Assembly: GCA_015680685.1 (NCBI GenBank)
Contig: MNCI01011503.1
Span: 1 to 64,000, forward strand
Source of the DNA: Gnetum montanum
Lineage: Eukaryota > Streptophyta > Gnetopsida > Gnetales > Gnetaceae
DNA: 64,000 nucleotides
Direction: 5' to 3'
The notes beneath the pieces are model-generated. The model worked only from the letters and a program-made list of their open reading frames with translations, searched no databases and was not told the DNA's origin. Positions 24,039-36,175 of this stretch are shown one piece after another (positions within the stretch are counted from its first letter, which is position 1; each line of letters begins with the position of its first letter). The position numbers were made by a program, and so were the translations under genes.

Positions 24039-25560
24039 ATGTCTCCTTCTTCGTACGAAAGCACCTCACCGCCTAGGTCTAAAAGAAGAAACAATTGGTA
24101 GCATAATACACATGACATTGATTTGCTAGTTCCTCAACAAGTTTGAGTGGTATATATTCATCTCGATGAGTATATACTAGAATTCACCTTTATCTTCCAT
24201 CAAGATAAACAACTGCGTTGGTGAGACTTAGAAGGTAACATAGTGTTACTTCCCAATCGTTCAATCCCAAACATGCTTCTTCATGTCCTCACATGAATTG
24301 GCATGCCACACTTATATGTAGAATATGTTGTGAAAAATCATGAATAGAGAGCATACCATCCCACGAAGGCACAACATCAAAGGGATTTGCAATAGGAGAG
24401 ACATCATAAGTGTTTAACGGGTAAGTGGTTGTAGGATGTCCCACATGTCTTAAGCAAAAATGAGGGTGGTGAACCTACCTCAAGTAGTCATCCACACAAC
24501 GATGTTCCTCCCCTTGACTTTGGCTAAAGGGTTTTGTATCAAAACCTTCATTCCACTATTCATAACCGAAGTTCTGATACCCACTGGCACAAAGGGTCTG
24601 AAAAAGGGATACAGACACATGATAAAGATGGACATTTTGATAGCGATCACGTTTAAGGGCAAGACTGCCGAAGAGAAGGTGGTAGACACCATCATGGTCA
24701 TGGTTCTCCTTCTTCTTCTTCATCATCATCTCCTTCATCCTCTTCTTCAGTGTCTAGATGTAGTTATAAAGAAAAATACCATGGGGATAAACGTAGGCAA
24801 AGTGGAAGTCATAGATGAAATAGCCAGGAAAGGGGACAAGGGCACTCTAGAGAGTCGCAACATAGAAGAAGGGAGAGTACGGAACAATGTAGGCATCATA
24901 GATGCCATGGATGAGACAATCACGATGAACCCCTACTCACTAATCAAAGTATGTTGGAAAGAACTGATGCTATTAGAATTCCAACAAGGCACTAGAAAGA
25001 TAGTAGGATCAAGAGATTTGATATGAATAATATCCCACGATTTGAAGGGGGATACAACGCTGATCCTCAAAATCACTTACAAGAATTCCATGATGCATGT
25101 GCCTTATAAAATATAGATAATGAATGGTAAAAACTTAAGTTGTTTCCATGGACACTAGTTAAAGAAGTGAAAAGATGGTACGAGTCTGTAGAACCAGAAT
25201 TCATTCATAGGTGGAGGACTATGTTAAAACTATTTAATGCCAAGTACCAAATGTACTCCCAAGTGTCTAACTTATGAAAGAAAATCCAAGGATAGAAACA
25301 AGGAGGGCATGAACCCTTGGATGCTACCATGGGCCAATATTATGCACTATTACATCATTGTCCTAGTCATGGATATTCGGAAAGGGATCAACTGCATCAT
25401 CTTGTGGATGGCCTTAGGCATGAAACAAGAAGAACCCTTGGGACTTATGCCCAGGGAAGACTATCCAAGCTTAGGTCCCATCAAATTCAAATACTATTGG
25501 AGTAAGTTTCTAAGGAAGAAGGTGAGCTATGGAAGACAAAAAATGTAGGAGAGTATAATT
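24039..25560 (+). pseudogene. gag of E2
   Basis: A start codon at 24039 opens MSPSSSYESTSPPRSKRR. A polar, Ser/His/Asp-rich stretch (24520-24900) precedes the capsid-like part: IPRFEGGYNADPQNHLQEFH near 25030-25090, LFPWTLVKEVKRWYES near 25140-25190, and SHGYSERDQLHHLVDGLRHE near 25368-25430. These are the conserved landmarks of plant Athila/Tat-type gag, which forms the virus-like particle. The frame is broken by stops and shifts. The longer open frame at 24460-25026 is a shadow in a different frame. Confidence 0.8.
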
Positions 25561-25599
25561 AAGATCCTTCCCTCCAAAAGAGGGAAGTAAGATTTTGTG

Positions 25600-26120
25600 A
25601 GGATGAAGACGAGTCACGACTCAAAGAGATGGTGAATAGAAAAACTTTGCCTATCCAAAAGTTGAAATCGGAAGTATCGAGAAAGGTAAACCAAATGTGG
25701 AATTCCCTATACAATAGATTTCAATCTGTTCTTAAAATAGTACAACTTGATTGAACAAATTTCTCAAAAAATGTACAAGGCCTACAACTTGCCTCCATTG
25801 AAAAAGAGCAACATCTATCTAGAGTTGGCTGACCATTCCATCACTTTCCCATTGGGACTAGTGGAAGACATTGTTACCACTATTTGTGGGTGGTTGTACC
25901 CAGCTAACTTCCTAGTAATTCAAGTAAACAACGGTAAGGGGGACTTCCCAATCATAATGGGAAGAGCATGGCTAAGAACCATCGATGTATGCCTAGGATT
26001 CCGTGATCTTTTCCTAGAAATATCAAAAGAAAATACATTTAGAAAGACTGAGAAGAAGAAAGTTCCATGCATTGCATACAGTGACACAGGGTGTAATTGC
26101 ATGTAGAGGTCATGGTTTGT
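25600..26120 (+). pseudogene. Protease region of E2
   Basis: The best stretch (25747-26106) reads KMYKAYNLPPLKKSNIYLEL, then LGLVEDIVTTICGWLYPANF, then GKGDFPIIMGRAWLRTID, the usual C-terminal half of a retropepsin in plant gypsy elements (hydrophobic strand plus the ...GR.WL motif). The catalytic Asp-containing loop should lie just upstream but is in the damaged part, so activity cannot be assumed. E1 has the equivalent at 59650-60060. Confidence 0.75.
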
Positions 26121-26394
26121 ACAAAGTTTAACATTGTCTGCATGCAATCAATGTGTAGAAGTGATCAACATACAAAGATACCTGTATGTAGTAGCCACAT
26201 AATAGGAAGGAATCCAGTGGCTGACAGATGATCAAGAAAGTAGTTCACTCATATGCATGGCACCAACTAAGGGTTCGACTTGCACTTACATCGATAGAAT
26301 AGACACATTAGAGTAAGTCTACCACCAACTGCCAAGTATTAACCTTGAAAATGTCAACTAGGGAAAGTTAAAAATCGCTAAGAAATTTAAGTAG

Positions 26395-27960
26395 GAGCCC
26401 CTCAAGCTAAAACCATTGCCCATCGATATAGAATACACATTTCTTAAAAATGGAAAACTGGTAATTATCAATGCTAAGCTTGCTCCTCAACAAAAGGAAG
26501 AACTGCTAAAGGTAATAAATAAATGGTCAAAATCCTTCACTTGATCATATCCTAAATTAACTAGAATAGATCCTAGGATATGCCAATATAGAATTTACAC
26601 TGACCCCTCCATGAAGCCTCGAAGACAACCATAGAGGCATTTGAACCCAAAGTTGAAGCAAGTAGTGAAGGAAGAAATTGAACAGCTTCTCAAGGCTGGG
26701 TTCATATACCCCATTGCTAATAGTGAATGGGTTATCCCTTTAGTTATTGTGCCTAAAAAAAGAGGCAAATAGAGAGTGTGAATAGATTTTAGGCTACTGA
26801 ATATGGAAACATTCAAAGATCATTTTCCATTGCCATTTTTTGACCAAGTCTTGGACACTGTCGTAGGGCATCGCTACTATAGTTTTCTAGATGGATATAG
26901 CAGATATAATCAAATACAAATAGCCCCAGAAGAGCAAGCCAAGACTACATTCACCAGACCTTGGGGAATGTTTTCATACAAACAGATGTTGTTTGTCTTG
27001 TGCAATGCCCCTGCAACATTTCAATGACTATTTCTAAGTATCTTCCAACAACAGATACGAAATGGTGTAGAAGTCTTTATGAACAATTTCTTCACCTATG
27101 GAGCAAAATTTGATCAAGTTATGGACTGGTTAGAGCAAGTGTTAAAAATATGTGTAGAAACCAATTTAAGGCTCAACTAGTAGCAAAGCCATTTGATGGT
27201 CAAAGAGGGTGTAGTACTAGGGCAAAAATTCTCACACATAGGGATAAAGGTAGACCTTGAGAAAATCAAAATTATCCAAGGAATTACCCATCAACAGAAA
27301 ACTATCAAACATATTTAGTTATTCCTTGGACATACTAGCTACTATAGGAGATTTATTGAGAACTTTTCAAAGGTTTTAAAAGCATTGGTGAAATTAATGA
27401 AAAAATACGTACCTTTCGAGTGGACCAAGTACTGCAAATTAGCTTTTCAAACTTTGAAACAAAAGCTAGTAGAAACACCCATTCTACAAGCTCCTAACTG
27501 ATCCAAACCATTTCATATTATGACTAACACATCCAAATATGCCTTAGAAGTTGTAATTACATGGTTAGATGACCAAAAGTGTCCTTATTACATCCACTAT
27601 GCAAGTAGAAGTATCGTTGGTGCACAGTTAACTACACTACCACATTGAAAGAATTAATGGTTGTAGTGTTTGCACTAGAAAAGTTTAGACACTATGTATT
27701 GGGATATAAAGTATATATACATATAGATCATAGTGCAATAAGACTCCTCATGAATAATCCAATGGTAAGCCCTCATACCATATGATGTCTTATAATCTTA
27801 CAAGAGTTCGATTTTATGATGATCGATCATAAAGCACTGAGAACATAGTTACTGATGATTTATCTTAGTTGCGATGGGATAACAAAGAGGATGAGTATCC
27901 AATTTCTGATTATTTTCTTGATGAATTCCTCTTTGGTTGTGTAGTGAATAATCAATTACC
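26395..27960 (+). pseudogene. Reverse transcriptase and RNase H of E2
   Basis: Domains in order: RT fingers (EIEQLLKAGFIYPIANSEWV near 26676-26735), DHFPLPFFDQVLD (26818-26857), YSFLDGYSRYNQIQIAPEEQ (26878-26937), LFVLCNAPATFQ, then the active-site strand FMNNFFTYG at 27076-27102. Both catalytic aspartates of the xDD box are Asn (27082-27087), so this RT cannot polymerise DNA. After the connection (LFLGHTSYYRRFIENFS) comes RNase H with YYIHYASRSI, KELMVVVFALEKFRHYVLGY and IDHSAIRLLM. At least six in-frame stops. No second RNase H domain is seen, unlike E3. Confidence 0.85.
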
Positions 27961-29319
27961 ATGGAGAAAAATTGGTATAGTAGCATTCTTACCTATCTCC
28001 TCAACCAACAAATACCACAAGAGTTAACACTTAAGAAGAAACAACGATTTCTTCACCGAGCAAAATACTTTATGAAAATCAATGGGAAACGTTACAAAGT
28101 GTGTTTCAATGGCTTGGTTCGATGGTGTGTTCCCAATATAGATCAACTACAAGTTCTCCAAGATGCTCATGAGGGTCCTTGTGGGGGTCATTACACTGGG
28201 AGATGAATGACCATCAAGATCTTGCTTGCAAGATATTATTGTCTTACATTGTTTCAGGATGTCCATCAATTCATCCAATCTTGTGAGTGCTGTCAACATG
28301 ATGGGGTAATGACTACTAGAATGGAGGGTCTGCAATAATTGATCCAACCATTACAACCCTTCGACATTTTGGAAATTGATTTTATGGGGCCAAATACACC
28401 AATGTGCAATGGAAAATCCTATATCATTGCTATTGTTGATTACCTAACTAAATGGGTAGAAGCAACTGTTGTTAAGGATTGTACATCATCTACAGCTACA
28501 AAATTTGTTTAGCAATACATCATAAACAAGTTTGGTGTGCCTCATGCACTTATTTCGGACAATGGTACCCACTTCACATGTGGAACTTTTTGAAAATTAA
28601 TACAACATGTAGGGGTTAAGCATAAATTGACTACACCATACCACCTCTAAGAAAATGGTCAAGAAAAAGGTACCAATAGGGAGATTACGAAGATATTGAT
28701 AAGAACTATTAGCAAGTTTAGGTGAGACTAGAGCACTAAACTAAACGTTGCTCTTTGGGCATAGTGCTCCACATGGAAACTCCCTATAGGCTACTCTCCC
28801 TATGAGTTAGTGTATGATAAATTACCAACACTTCCCATTCAAACCAATCTCTGTACACTATCCATGGCATGTGACCTTGAACTTGACCTTGATCTAGCAT
28901 TGAAACTATAGTTAGTAACCCTTAACTTACTAGATGAAAACCAACTAGCTGCCCTATCATCTAACGAGTTGCATAAGGTATTCAATAAAAAATGTCATGA
29001 TCTATGGATTAGGAAAGTTAAATATCAACTAGGAGATAAGGTTCTCTACTAGAATCCCACACATGTGCCACAACATACTAAATTTCAAACACCATGGGAA
29101 GGACCTTATATTATTTATGCAACTTTTCTTTCAAGGGCCATGACAATATACAAACCTAAGAGCGTAGACAAGAAACTATTGGTCAACGTACAACAAACCA
29201 AACCTTTTCATGAGCTTAGGATAGCAAGTACACATGCTACCTCTATTGATGGACAACCTTACTCACTATTTCTAATCTCCTCCTTCCAACTCAGTCATGG
29301 GGCAGATGGATGCCTATGA
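27961..29319 (+). pseudogene. Integrase of E2
   Basis: Zinc-binding domain: DAHEGPCGGHY near 28162-28194 and CECCQ near 28281-28295. Catalytic core: EIDFMGPNTP near 28372-28400 (first Asp kept), ISDNGTHF near 28553-28575 (second Asp kept), then ENGQEKGTNREI near 28651-28690, where the expected Glu is replaced by Lys (28666-28668). C-terminal part: YSPYELVYDKLPTLPIQTN and, near 29092, PWEGPYIIYATF. The last open part ends at 29319. Stops and the lost Glu make it inactive. Confidence 0.82.
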
Positions 29320-30596
29320 TAACTATTTTAGGCCCTTAGTTCTTTTTGAATTTTTGTTTTACACCACCGTTCATGTATTTACTATTTCTTTGTTTGATTG
29401 ATTTACTTTTATTTATAATCCAATAAGTGCTCATGATGGTGGATTGCATTATATCATATTGATTGATAATGTTTTGTTTTTACTTTTGTATTATGATGCT
29501 AATATTAAGGTATGGTTCTTTTGGTAAAACAGGCAATGAGTCCATGCTATCCACTCATCCATACAACTCTATGATCTCCTTTGGCTTAAAGCTATTTAGT
29601 CCCATTTTTCTAAGTAAATTTATTAATGAATTGGTGGTTGAGTACTTTTTAAACCAAGAAAAGACTCAAAGGATGAAAAAGTTGTGACTTCAAGGGGATT
29701 TGATGCATTTGTGTTGGCCATTATCTTGGGTGCTTAGATGCTAGTTTCTTGGGTTTTTTTTTTTCCATTTTGACATTGTTCTCATGAATAAAAATAAGTC
29801 TTTGCATAGTGTGGTTCTCATGCCAAAAAAAATGAGAGAAGAAAGGAGAAAAGTGAGAAGTCAAAGCATACCCCTTAGAGATAATAAAGTAATATGGGCT
29901 ACAAGCACTAATTATGAAACTGGAAAGACATGTTACCCATGCCTGAAGGTTCCCTCTAACTAAGGCCCTTTCTCACATCCTACTTCTCCATCTTGCTCTC
30001 CTTGGGATGGTGGTCACTTTTTGTGAAGGCATTCTTGTTGCTTCAAGAGGATGGGTTGGCTAGGTGTATTGATGTGAGATCACTAAATGTGGTTGGTTTG
30101 AGTCTCACTTTCTGATGAAGCTCTACTCAGTCATCTTAACCATGAAATACATAAGGGGATTTACAAAACCTTATTCTTGGAATTCCATTCCATTATCTCC
30201 TCTCCATCTTTCTTCCCATTTTCCACCTCATTTCTAGTTTTATCATTAGTCTATTTTGGGTTGATGCATTATTTTTCTTTGGTGAATTCTTGTAGGTAAG
30301 TTTTTAACTCTTTCTTCCAAATGACATTTCTAGAGCCTAGGGACTCTTTGGTTTGTGGGTTTGTCAAGGTATATACAACATGAGCCTACTTTTTGGAGGA
30401 CCCACTGGAATTATTTTTTGGTGCAATTGTTAAATTCTTTTCCTTAAACATTTCCTACAATCAATCATCTCTTGTTTCATCCCCATCCATGATATCCATT
30501 TTATTGTCAATTCTATTATTATTATTTTCCATCTTTCTTGTTCCTCATATTTTTCCATCTTATAGCTACCAAATATTTGCTCTTAGTCATGGGGGT
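29320..30596 (+). mobile_element. 3' non-coding region of E2, first part
   Basis: Homologous in patches to E6 (3791-5000) and, inverted, to E1 (54650-55800). It ends at AGTCATGGGGG (30585-30595), an internal copy of the polypurine tract, where E3 inserted. Small frames (29463-29687, 30393-30617) have no family features and do not match their counterparts. Confidence 0.6.
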
Positions 30597-32295
30597 TGTA
30601 CTGACCTAAATCATTAGTGTAAGGTTGGAAGGGAAAATAAACGCTGAAAGATCATCGGACAAACACAGCTGACCCTACCTTCACGTGAGGGAAAGCTAGA
30701 AAAGAAAACGAAGGTAGAGTGCCTTGGATGGTCTGCACGCAAATCAACCAAGGACTTCCCCAAGTGTAAACTATGGCTTGTGCTAGGGTTATCGTGACTA
30801 ATGTTTGAAATGTATATAGTGATGTGCAAAATGCAAATAAATCCTATGTAGAACAGTATTGTAAACGAAACATAAACTGAATGTAAAATAGAGTAAACAA
30901 TATAATGGATGGAAAAATGAACTATATTGTATTACTTAGAAAGGTTTTGCACTAGTCAAAGCATAGCTACCCATGTGGATGGAAGGTCAAGTGCCAAACC
31001 CTGGGGTGATGTGTTTCAGAAGTGCTTGGATACAAGGAGTCATGTGTGCCTAAGCATCCAAGGATTGCTGGTCTATGTTTCTTAAGCCATCAACCTTCAA
31101 AATTGCCCCGACATTATGTGAATTGACAGGGTATTTATAGGGTTTAGCTAGGCTTGGACATAGAATTTATGGATGGAATCAATGACTGAGAGATGAGAGG
31201 AAAATGGATCATGTGACACATATCCGATGAACAGCTGTGTGTGAGTTGGAAATGTGTAGGAAAGCTACGTTTTTGACCAGGTGCATTGTATCTTACAGCA
31301 TGTGTTGGCTTGCTTGAGCTAGGTTATGCTCATGGAAGCACATACAATTTAGAGCATAAGAGCTTGGATGGACACAAATGATGAACATTTAGAATGAAAA
31401 AGATAATGTACAATGAGAGAATTTGACTTTGGCTCACTTGAATCTTCTCGATCTCTGGATTGACTACTATAGGATGTCGATATGAGTGGCTTTGTGGCTG
31501 TTTGAGGCATCTTGGCTTCACCAGAGCTTCCAACATAAGTTGATTTTATCTTGACATGTCCTCAACATGAGTTTGATGTGCTTTCAACTAAGCTTGATTA
31601 GTACTCATGCTACACTCACGCTGCACTCACACTGCCAACGTGACCTCAGCATGAGTGAACTAAAAATGACATATTTTACAGAAAATTTTAAACTTTGAGA
31701 CGTGTTTCTTAAGGAAAAAATTACCTAAATATGGTTGACCTTGGGAGTGATTTGCAAGTCAAAAATTGAGCTTGATATGCCTTTTTTTGAACCACTAATG
31801 GTAGCTCACACTGGGCTCATGCTGCCAGCATGAGTGTAGCATGACGACAACATGAGCTGCAAAAACCTATTATTTTGGGCCCGAAATCTAGAATTCTAGA
31901 GGCTAGGAATTGAAGTTGTCAACAACGAACCCTAAGGATGAATTTAACCTTGAAAATTAGATCATTTTGAATTAGTTTTGAGGCTCTAAAAGTTGCTCAT
32001 GCTATACTCACACTGCCAGCATGACCTTAGCATGAGTGACAACTTGAGTGTGAAAATATGAATAATTTGTCTAGAAATTTGGATTCCTGAATGCTGAAAC
32101 TTGGAGTGGATATCAGTGGCCCTTGAGGATGATTTGCATCCTTATATTTGGACCATTTTGACTTGATTTTGAAGCTTTTGGAGTTGCTCACACTGCGTGC
32201 AAGCTAGTTGACAATGTGAGTTACCTGGCTTGAGCAAGCTGAGCATGAGTTCCATTAAAATTTCAAAGTGTTAGGCTGAAATTAGTGGTGTTTCA
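30597..32295 (-). mobile_element. 3' LTR of E3
   Basis: TGTACTGACC...GGTGTTTCA. The TATA box in minus orientation is CCCTATAAATACCC (31129-31142). It lacks about 50 bp present near the end of the other LTR (after GAGTTCCAT). The left two thirds align at roughly 90% by eye. The minus-strand frames 30614-30829 and 31330-31536 are not conserved as frames. Confidence 0.88.
31600..32240. repeat. 180-210 bp tandem repeat inside the E3 3' LTR
   Basis: Blocks of the form CTCATGCT...CACTGCCAGCATGACCTCAGCATGAG recur near 31605, 31806, 31995 and 32187. A perfect 9-bp-arm palindrome CTCATGCTGCCAGCATGAG is at 31816-31834. Between blocks lie similar AT-rich stretches (GGTTGACCTTGGGAGTGATTT against GTGGCCCTTGAGGATGATTT). 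The same array is in the other LTR at 49320-49960. Confidence 0.68.
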
Positions 32296-33470
32296 TTGGT
32301 CCCTCTTTGTTGACATCTAGAGGAATCCACCCGAGAGGCATCAACAAAGAAGTGAAAAATACCATGAACAACCAAGTACTGAGCATTTTCTGTCTGCCTT
32401 GGTTTGGACGTCATCGCACTATTTTCAAAAGTACGTGGGATTGAGGGAATGTAGTTCAAGATGCAAGAGGATTGGTTGTAATTGAGGGAAATAAGGAGTT
32501 CATAAAGGGTTATAATTGTTGTTGGAATTGTGGGAGATGAATGCTCTCACATGAACAAGCTATATTTTTGGTCCTTGTCAGTAGGCAGAATTTAGGAGAC
32601 TTAGAACCAAGACATAGGTGGTGCGTTCTTGGTAGAAACGGGACTCTTATAGAGTGTTTATAGGAGCTTTTTGTAAATATCCAAATCCATACAATGATGT
32701 TCAACATGATCATCTGAGACACGAGTGTAACTATTTTTCTAAGACAATTACCTTCCCACCTGGGGCTTGATTGGGAAGAGCCAATGGTCTTTGGTCTATG
32801 ATGTCAATGGGGCCATGAAGACCTTTTCCATGAATTTTTCTCTTTGATCTATTTTTGCTTTTTATTTTTGTTCTTTTTCTTTCCTTTATGTTTTTCCTTT
32901 TATTTTTGTTTTACTTTTGGAATTTTTTAAAGAGCTTTCTTTTAGTGCTAGGTTCGTGCTCATGCGCTTGCATTTGTATTGTATACCATGTACTGTGCTT
33001 TGCATTGCAAATGCTTAGAGAATTATAATGTCCAACAATGTATCAATAGCTTTGGGGTGAGGAAAATCTATCCAGGGGATGTAATTAAATAGGATAAGGG
33101 GAGCATGATGGGAATAGGTAATGTATCAGGAGTTGGAAATGTACTTATGAACGGATTGACTAACCTAGTTGTAGGCATTAGGAAGAATGTGATACCTTGT
33201 CGTCATGATGAAGTGCACCTGTGCACGAATGCCTCAAGCATTTCATCCAATAAACATAACTCCAACAAGATAAGAAAACCATAAATGAATCAGTTAACTA
33301 AGCACTTTAAACTTAAAAAAAACCAAGGAGATAGAGCCACCATGTGCAATTTCAAAGCAAACAGAATCATGGATAGCAGCAGCTTAATCAACGCCTATGA
33401 GACAAATTATGTAGCAGCTTTTTTGTGGAGCAAGTACATCCAATTGTAGCAACATATCTTTTAAATTTTT
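32296..33470 (-). mobile_element. 3' untranslated region of E3 with polypurine tract
   Basis: TTGGTCCCTCTTTGTTG at 32296-32312 is the inverse of a purine tract (CAAAGAGGGACCAA) abutting the 3' LTR. The rest has a T-rich block (32820-32945) and no frame that can be supported. Confidence 0.55.
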
Positions 33471-33479
33471 TCCTTATCA

Positions 33480-33890
33480 TTGATGATGTCGCCAGTTTAT
33501 AGTCTTAGCGAACTATTTCGGGTTAGTTTCATGTCATAACCCTTTGGACGGTGCCAGTTTAGTCTCGTAGCGGATGATGCATTGCTAGTTTATAATCGTA
33601 GTGGACTATGAAGAGGTAAACCAGTTTATAGTATTAGTGAAATCTGGGTGCTAGTTTTATGTCATGATAGAAAAATGTGGCATTTTAGTATCATACTAGA
33701 TAGAGCTCTATGGTGTTGGTTTATTGTCATGACTGTCATGATTGCAGGACACTCTATGGTGCCAATTTTAAGTCATAGCCCCAGGACCATTCTATGGTAT
33801 CAATTTTAGATCGTGATGTTAGGACCATTCTATGGTATTAGTTTTAGTTCGTGATGCCAGGACCATTACATACCTCAAGTTCATCAAACA
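33480..33890. repeat. Degenerate repeats, period about 35-50 bp, downstream of E3 integrase
   Basis: About nine imperfect units around GCCAGTTTATAGTCGTAGCGGA and the later variant GGACCATTCTATGGTATCA. Related units (GGTAGTTTAACGTCAT..TGGATG) occur at 43870-44135, just after the gag-pro stop. Confidence 0.55.
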
Positions 33891-34123
33891 TAGTACCGTT
33901 TCAGGTATAAGTGGTTTGTAGGATTAGCAAACTCATTCCCGTCCATGTCAGCAAGTTTGAATACTCCATTATTGTATGCCTTGGTGACCAAGTAAGGCCA
34001 TTCCTAGCTCGATAAGAATTTATCTAGGTGTTCATGGATGGCCTTAAGGACTAAGTCTCCTTCCTTGATCAGGCACTTGTGCTAATTATGTTTATGTTGT
34101 TGCTGCTGTTGTTTCTGGTACCA

Positions 34124-35239
34124 CTAGATCTGATCAAGCATTTGGACATGTTCCTCCTCCACCGAGTCAAGGTTAGCAATGTGCAGTTCATTGCTTTGGC
34201 TTTCATTGAGAAGGCCTGAGAGAGCTATCCACAACAAGGGAACCTGTAACTTCAAAGGTAAAACATTTTCAGATCCATATACAAGACTATATGGAGTTTT
34301 ACCTATAGACGTTCGATGTGTCGTTCTATATGCCCATAATGCATAAACTAGTTGTTCATGCAATCGCCTCTTTCTTTGATTTAACATCTTTTTGAGCACC
34401 ATGATGACAGTTTTGGTTATATCCTTTCCTTGACCATTGCTCTATGGGTAGTAAGGTGATGAGAATGCATGTTTAATACCCAGGCTTTCACAGAAGCTTT
34501 TAGTATCTGCACTACTGAACTGTGGCCCATTGTTAGTAATGATGGTCATCGAAATACCGAAATGGGTCACAATGTTTTCTATTATGAAGTTTCAAACATG
34601 TTTAGAAGTGTTCTTCCTAAGGGGAATAGCTTCTACCCATTTTGTGAAGTACTCAGTTGTAGAAATAATGAAGCTATGTCCTACGGAGGATGATGGTGTT
34701 ATCGGTCCGATTAAGTCTAATCCCCATCTTTGGAATGGCCATGTGATTTTTGTTGTGTGCAATTCGTTAGGTGGCACATGTATTAGGTTAGTATGCCTTT
34801 GGCAAATGTCACATGTTCTAACCTTGGAGATGCAATCGTACTTCATGTGTGGCCAGTAGTAGCTTAAATGCCTAATCTTTGTTGCCATTAATTTAGGTGC
34901 TTTGTGCCCTCCACAAAGTCCTTCATGGACTTGTTCTATGATCGTTTGACCATTGATGCTACTAACGCACATCAACAGAATGCTTTTGTAGGATTTGCAA
35001 CACAATGTGTCTTCTATTAGCGCATATTGCTGAGAGCATTTTCGTATGGCATCCTTTCGAGCATTTGTCAAGTGTTGTGAAGGTTTTCCTCTTAGAAGGT
35101 ACCCTTTTATGTCATCATACCATTCTAATGTGTTTGTTGTGCTAATAGATGCTACAGGCATTTCATCGGGAGTATCGGTTATAGGTTTGGCACAATTTGT
35201 TATAGAGATAGGTAATGCATGAAACATTTTGGGTGTCAT
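34124..35239 (-). pseudogene. Integrase of E3
   Basis: The longest conserved frame in the window (34592-35239, 215 codons). HHCC zinc domain: EQVHEGLCGGHKAPKLMATK then KVRTCDICQRH. Core: WGLDLIGPI (first Asp kept). After a TGA at 34589-34591 the same frame continues as FIIENIVTHFG and then TNNGPQF, where the second Asp is Asn. YYPxSNGQGKDITK follows, with Lys at the third catalytic position (Glu expected). The C-terminal part (34124-34402) has ALWAYRTTHRTSIGKTPYSL and VYGSENVLPLKLQVP. Two of three catalytic residues are lost. Confidence 0.88.
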
Positions 35240-35244
35240 GTTTA

Positions 35245-36175
35245 GGGCTAGTGTTGCAAGTGCATTAGCAATGGTATTTTTGTTTCTAGGGACATGCTAT
35301 ATATCCACTTCTACTAGTTACCTCAGCAGATGTTTGGTCAAATCACAATATGATTGCAAATGGAGAGCTTTACATGCGTAAACTTTTGTGACTTGATTAA
35401 TGACTAACTATGAATCACCATGAACTATGAGACATGTGATTGCTGAAGTCAATGCTGCTTGAAGACCTTTAAGAAGACCTTAGTATCCCACCACATTATT
35501 GGTATATGGAAATGTTAGTTGGTAGGCGAAAGGTTGGATGTCTCTAGAGGGATATGTTAAAATGGTCTTAGCACTTCCTCCTCAGGAAGTTGAAGCTCCA
35601 TTGAAATAGAGGATTGCCTCGTAGTTGTCAGGTACGATGTCTATACTATTAACATTCTCATCTAGGAATTTAGGGTTAATTATTACTTAATTATGCATTG
35701 GAAAGACTGTCAGTTATGTGACTATTGCTTGACCTTTTATGGAAGATTGAGCGACATAGTGTAAGTCAAACTCTGTGATCATTGCTTTCCACCTAGCTAT
35801 CCTACTCAACTCGTAGATGTTGTTAGTGATGGTGCAGAGTACATTATTTTTGCAAATGATGTAAACCTGATTACGGAAGAGATAATACCTCCATTTCTTC
35901 TAGGAGAAAACGAGGGCAAGGCATGACTTCTCTACATCATTGTATCATTGTTCATAGGAAATTAAAGCATGGCTTAGGTAATATACAGGGATCTCGACTC
36001 CATCTTTACATTTTTGACAAAGCATCGATGCAATGAAAGAGTCGGAAGTTGCAAGATAGATGTAGGAGGGTTTATCGCCTTGAGGGGGATAAACTATCCA
36101 TAGTTGAGCCAGTTCTTGCTTTATGTTCTTGAATGCTTCCTGGCATTGTTGATTCCATTGGAAATGCACATTCTT
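35245..36175 (-). pseudogene. RNase H plus second (archaeal-type) RNase H of E3
   Basis: First domain: FQWNQQCQEAFKNIKQEL (about 36110-36166), SYIYLATSDSFIASML, VYYLSHALISYEQ, stop, then LALVFS and KKWRYYLF. Second domain, about 35250-35640: AILYFNGAS (Asp expected where Asn stands), FPYTNNVVGY, LLKGLQAALTSAITCLIVHGDS (split by a stop further on), VINQVTKVYACKALHLQ. The second RNase H, inserted between RNase H and integrase, is a hallmark of Tat-clade gypsy elements. Stops interrupt both. Confidence 0.8.

Noticed and set aside
24460-25026. 188-codon open frame on the plus strand
   Set aside because: It overlaps E2 gag in another frame. The conserved gag landmarks (capsid motifs, Ser/His-rich N-terminus) are in the other frame and match E1; this one has no homology.
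34469-34859. Plus-strand frames of 74 and 109 codons
   Set aside because: Shadows of the E3 integrase, whose motifs read clearly on the minus strand.
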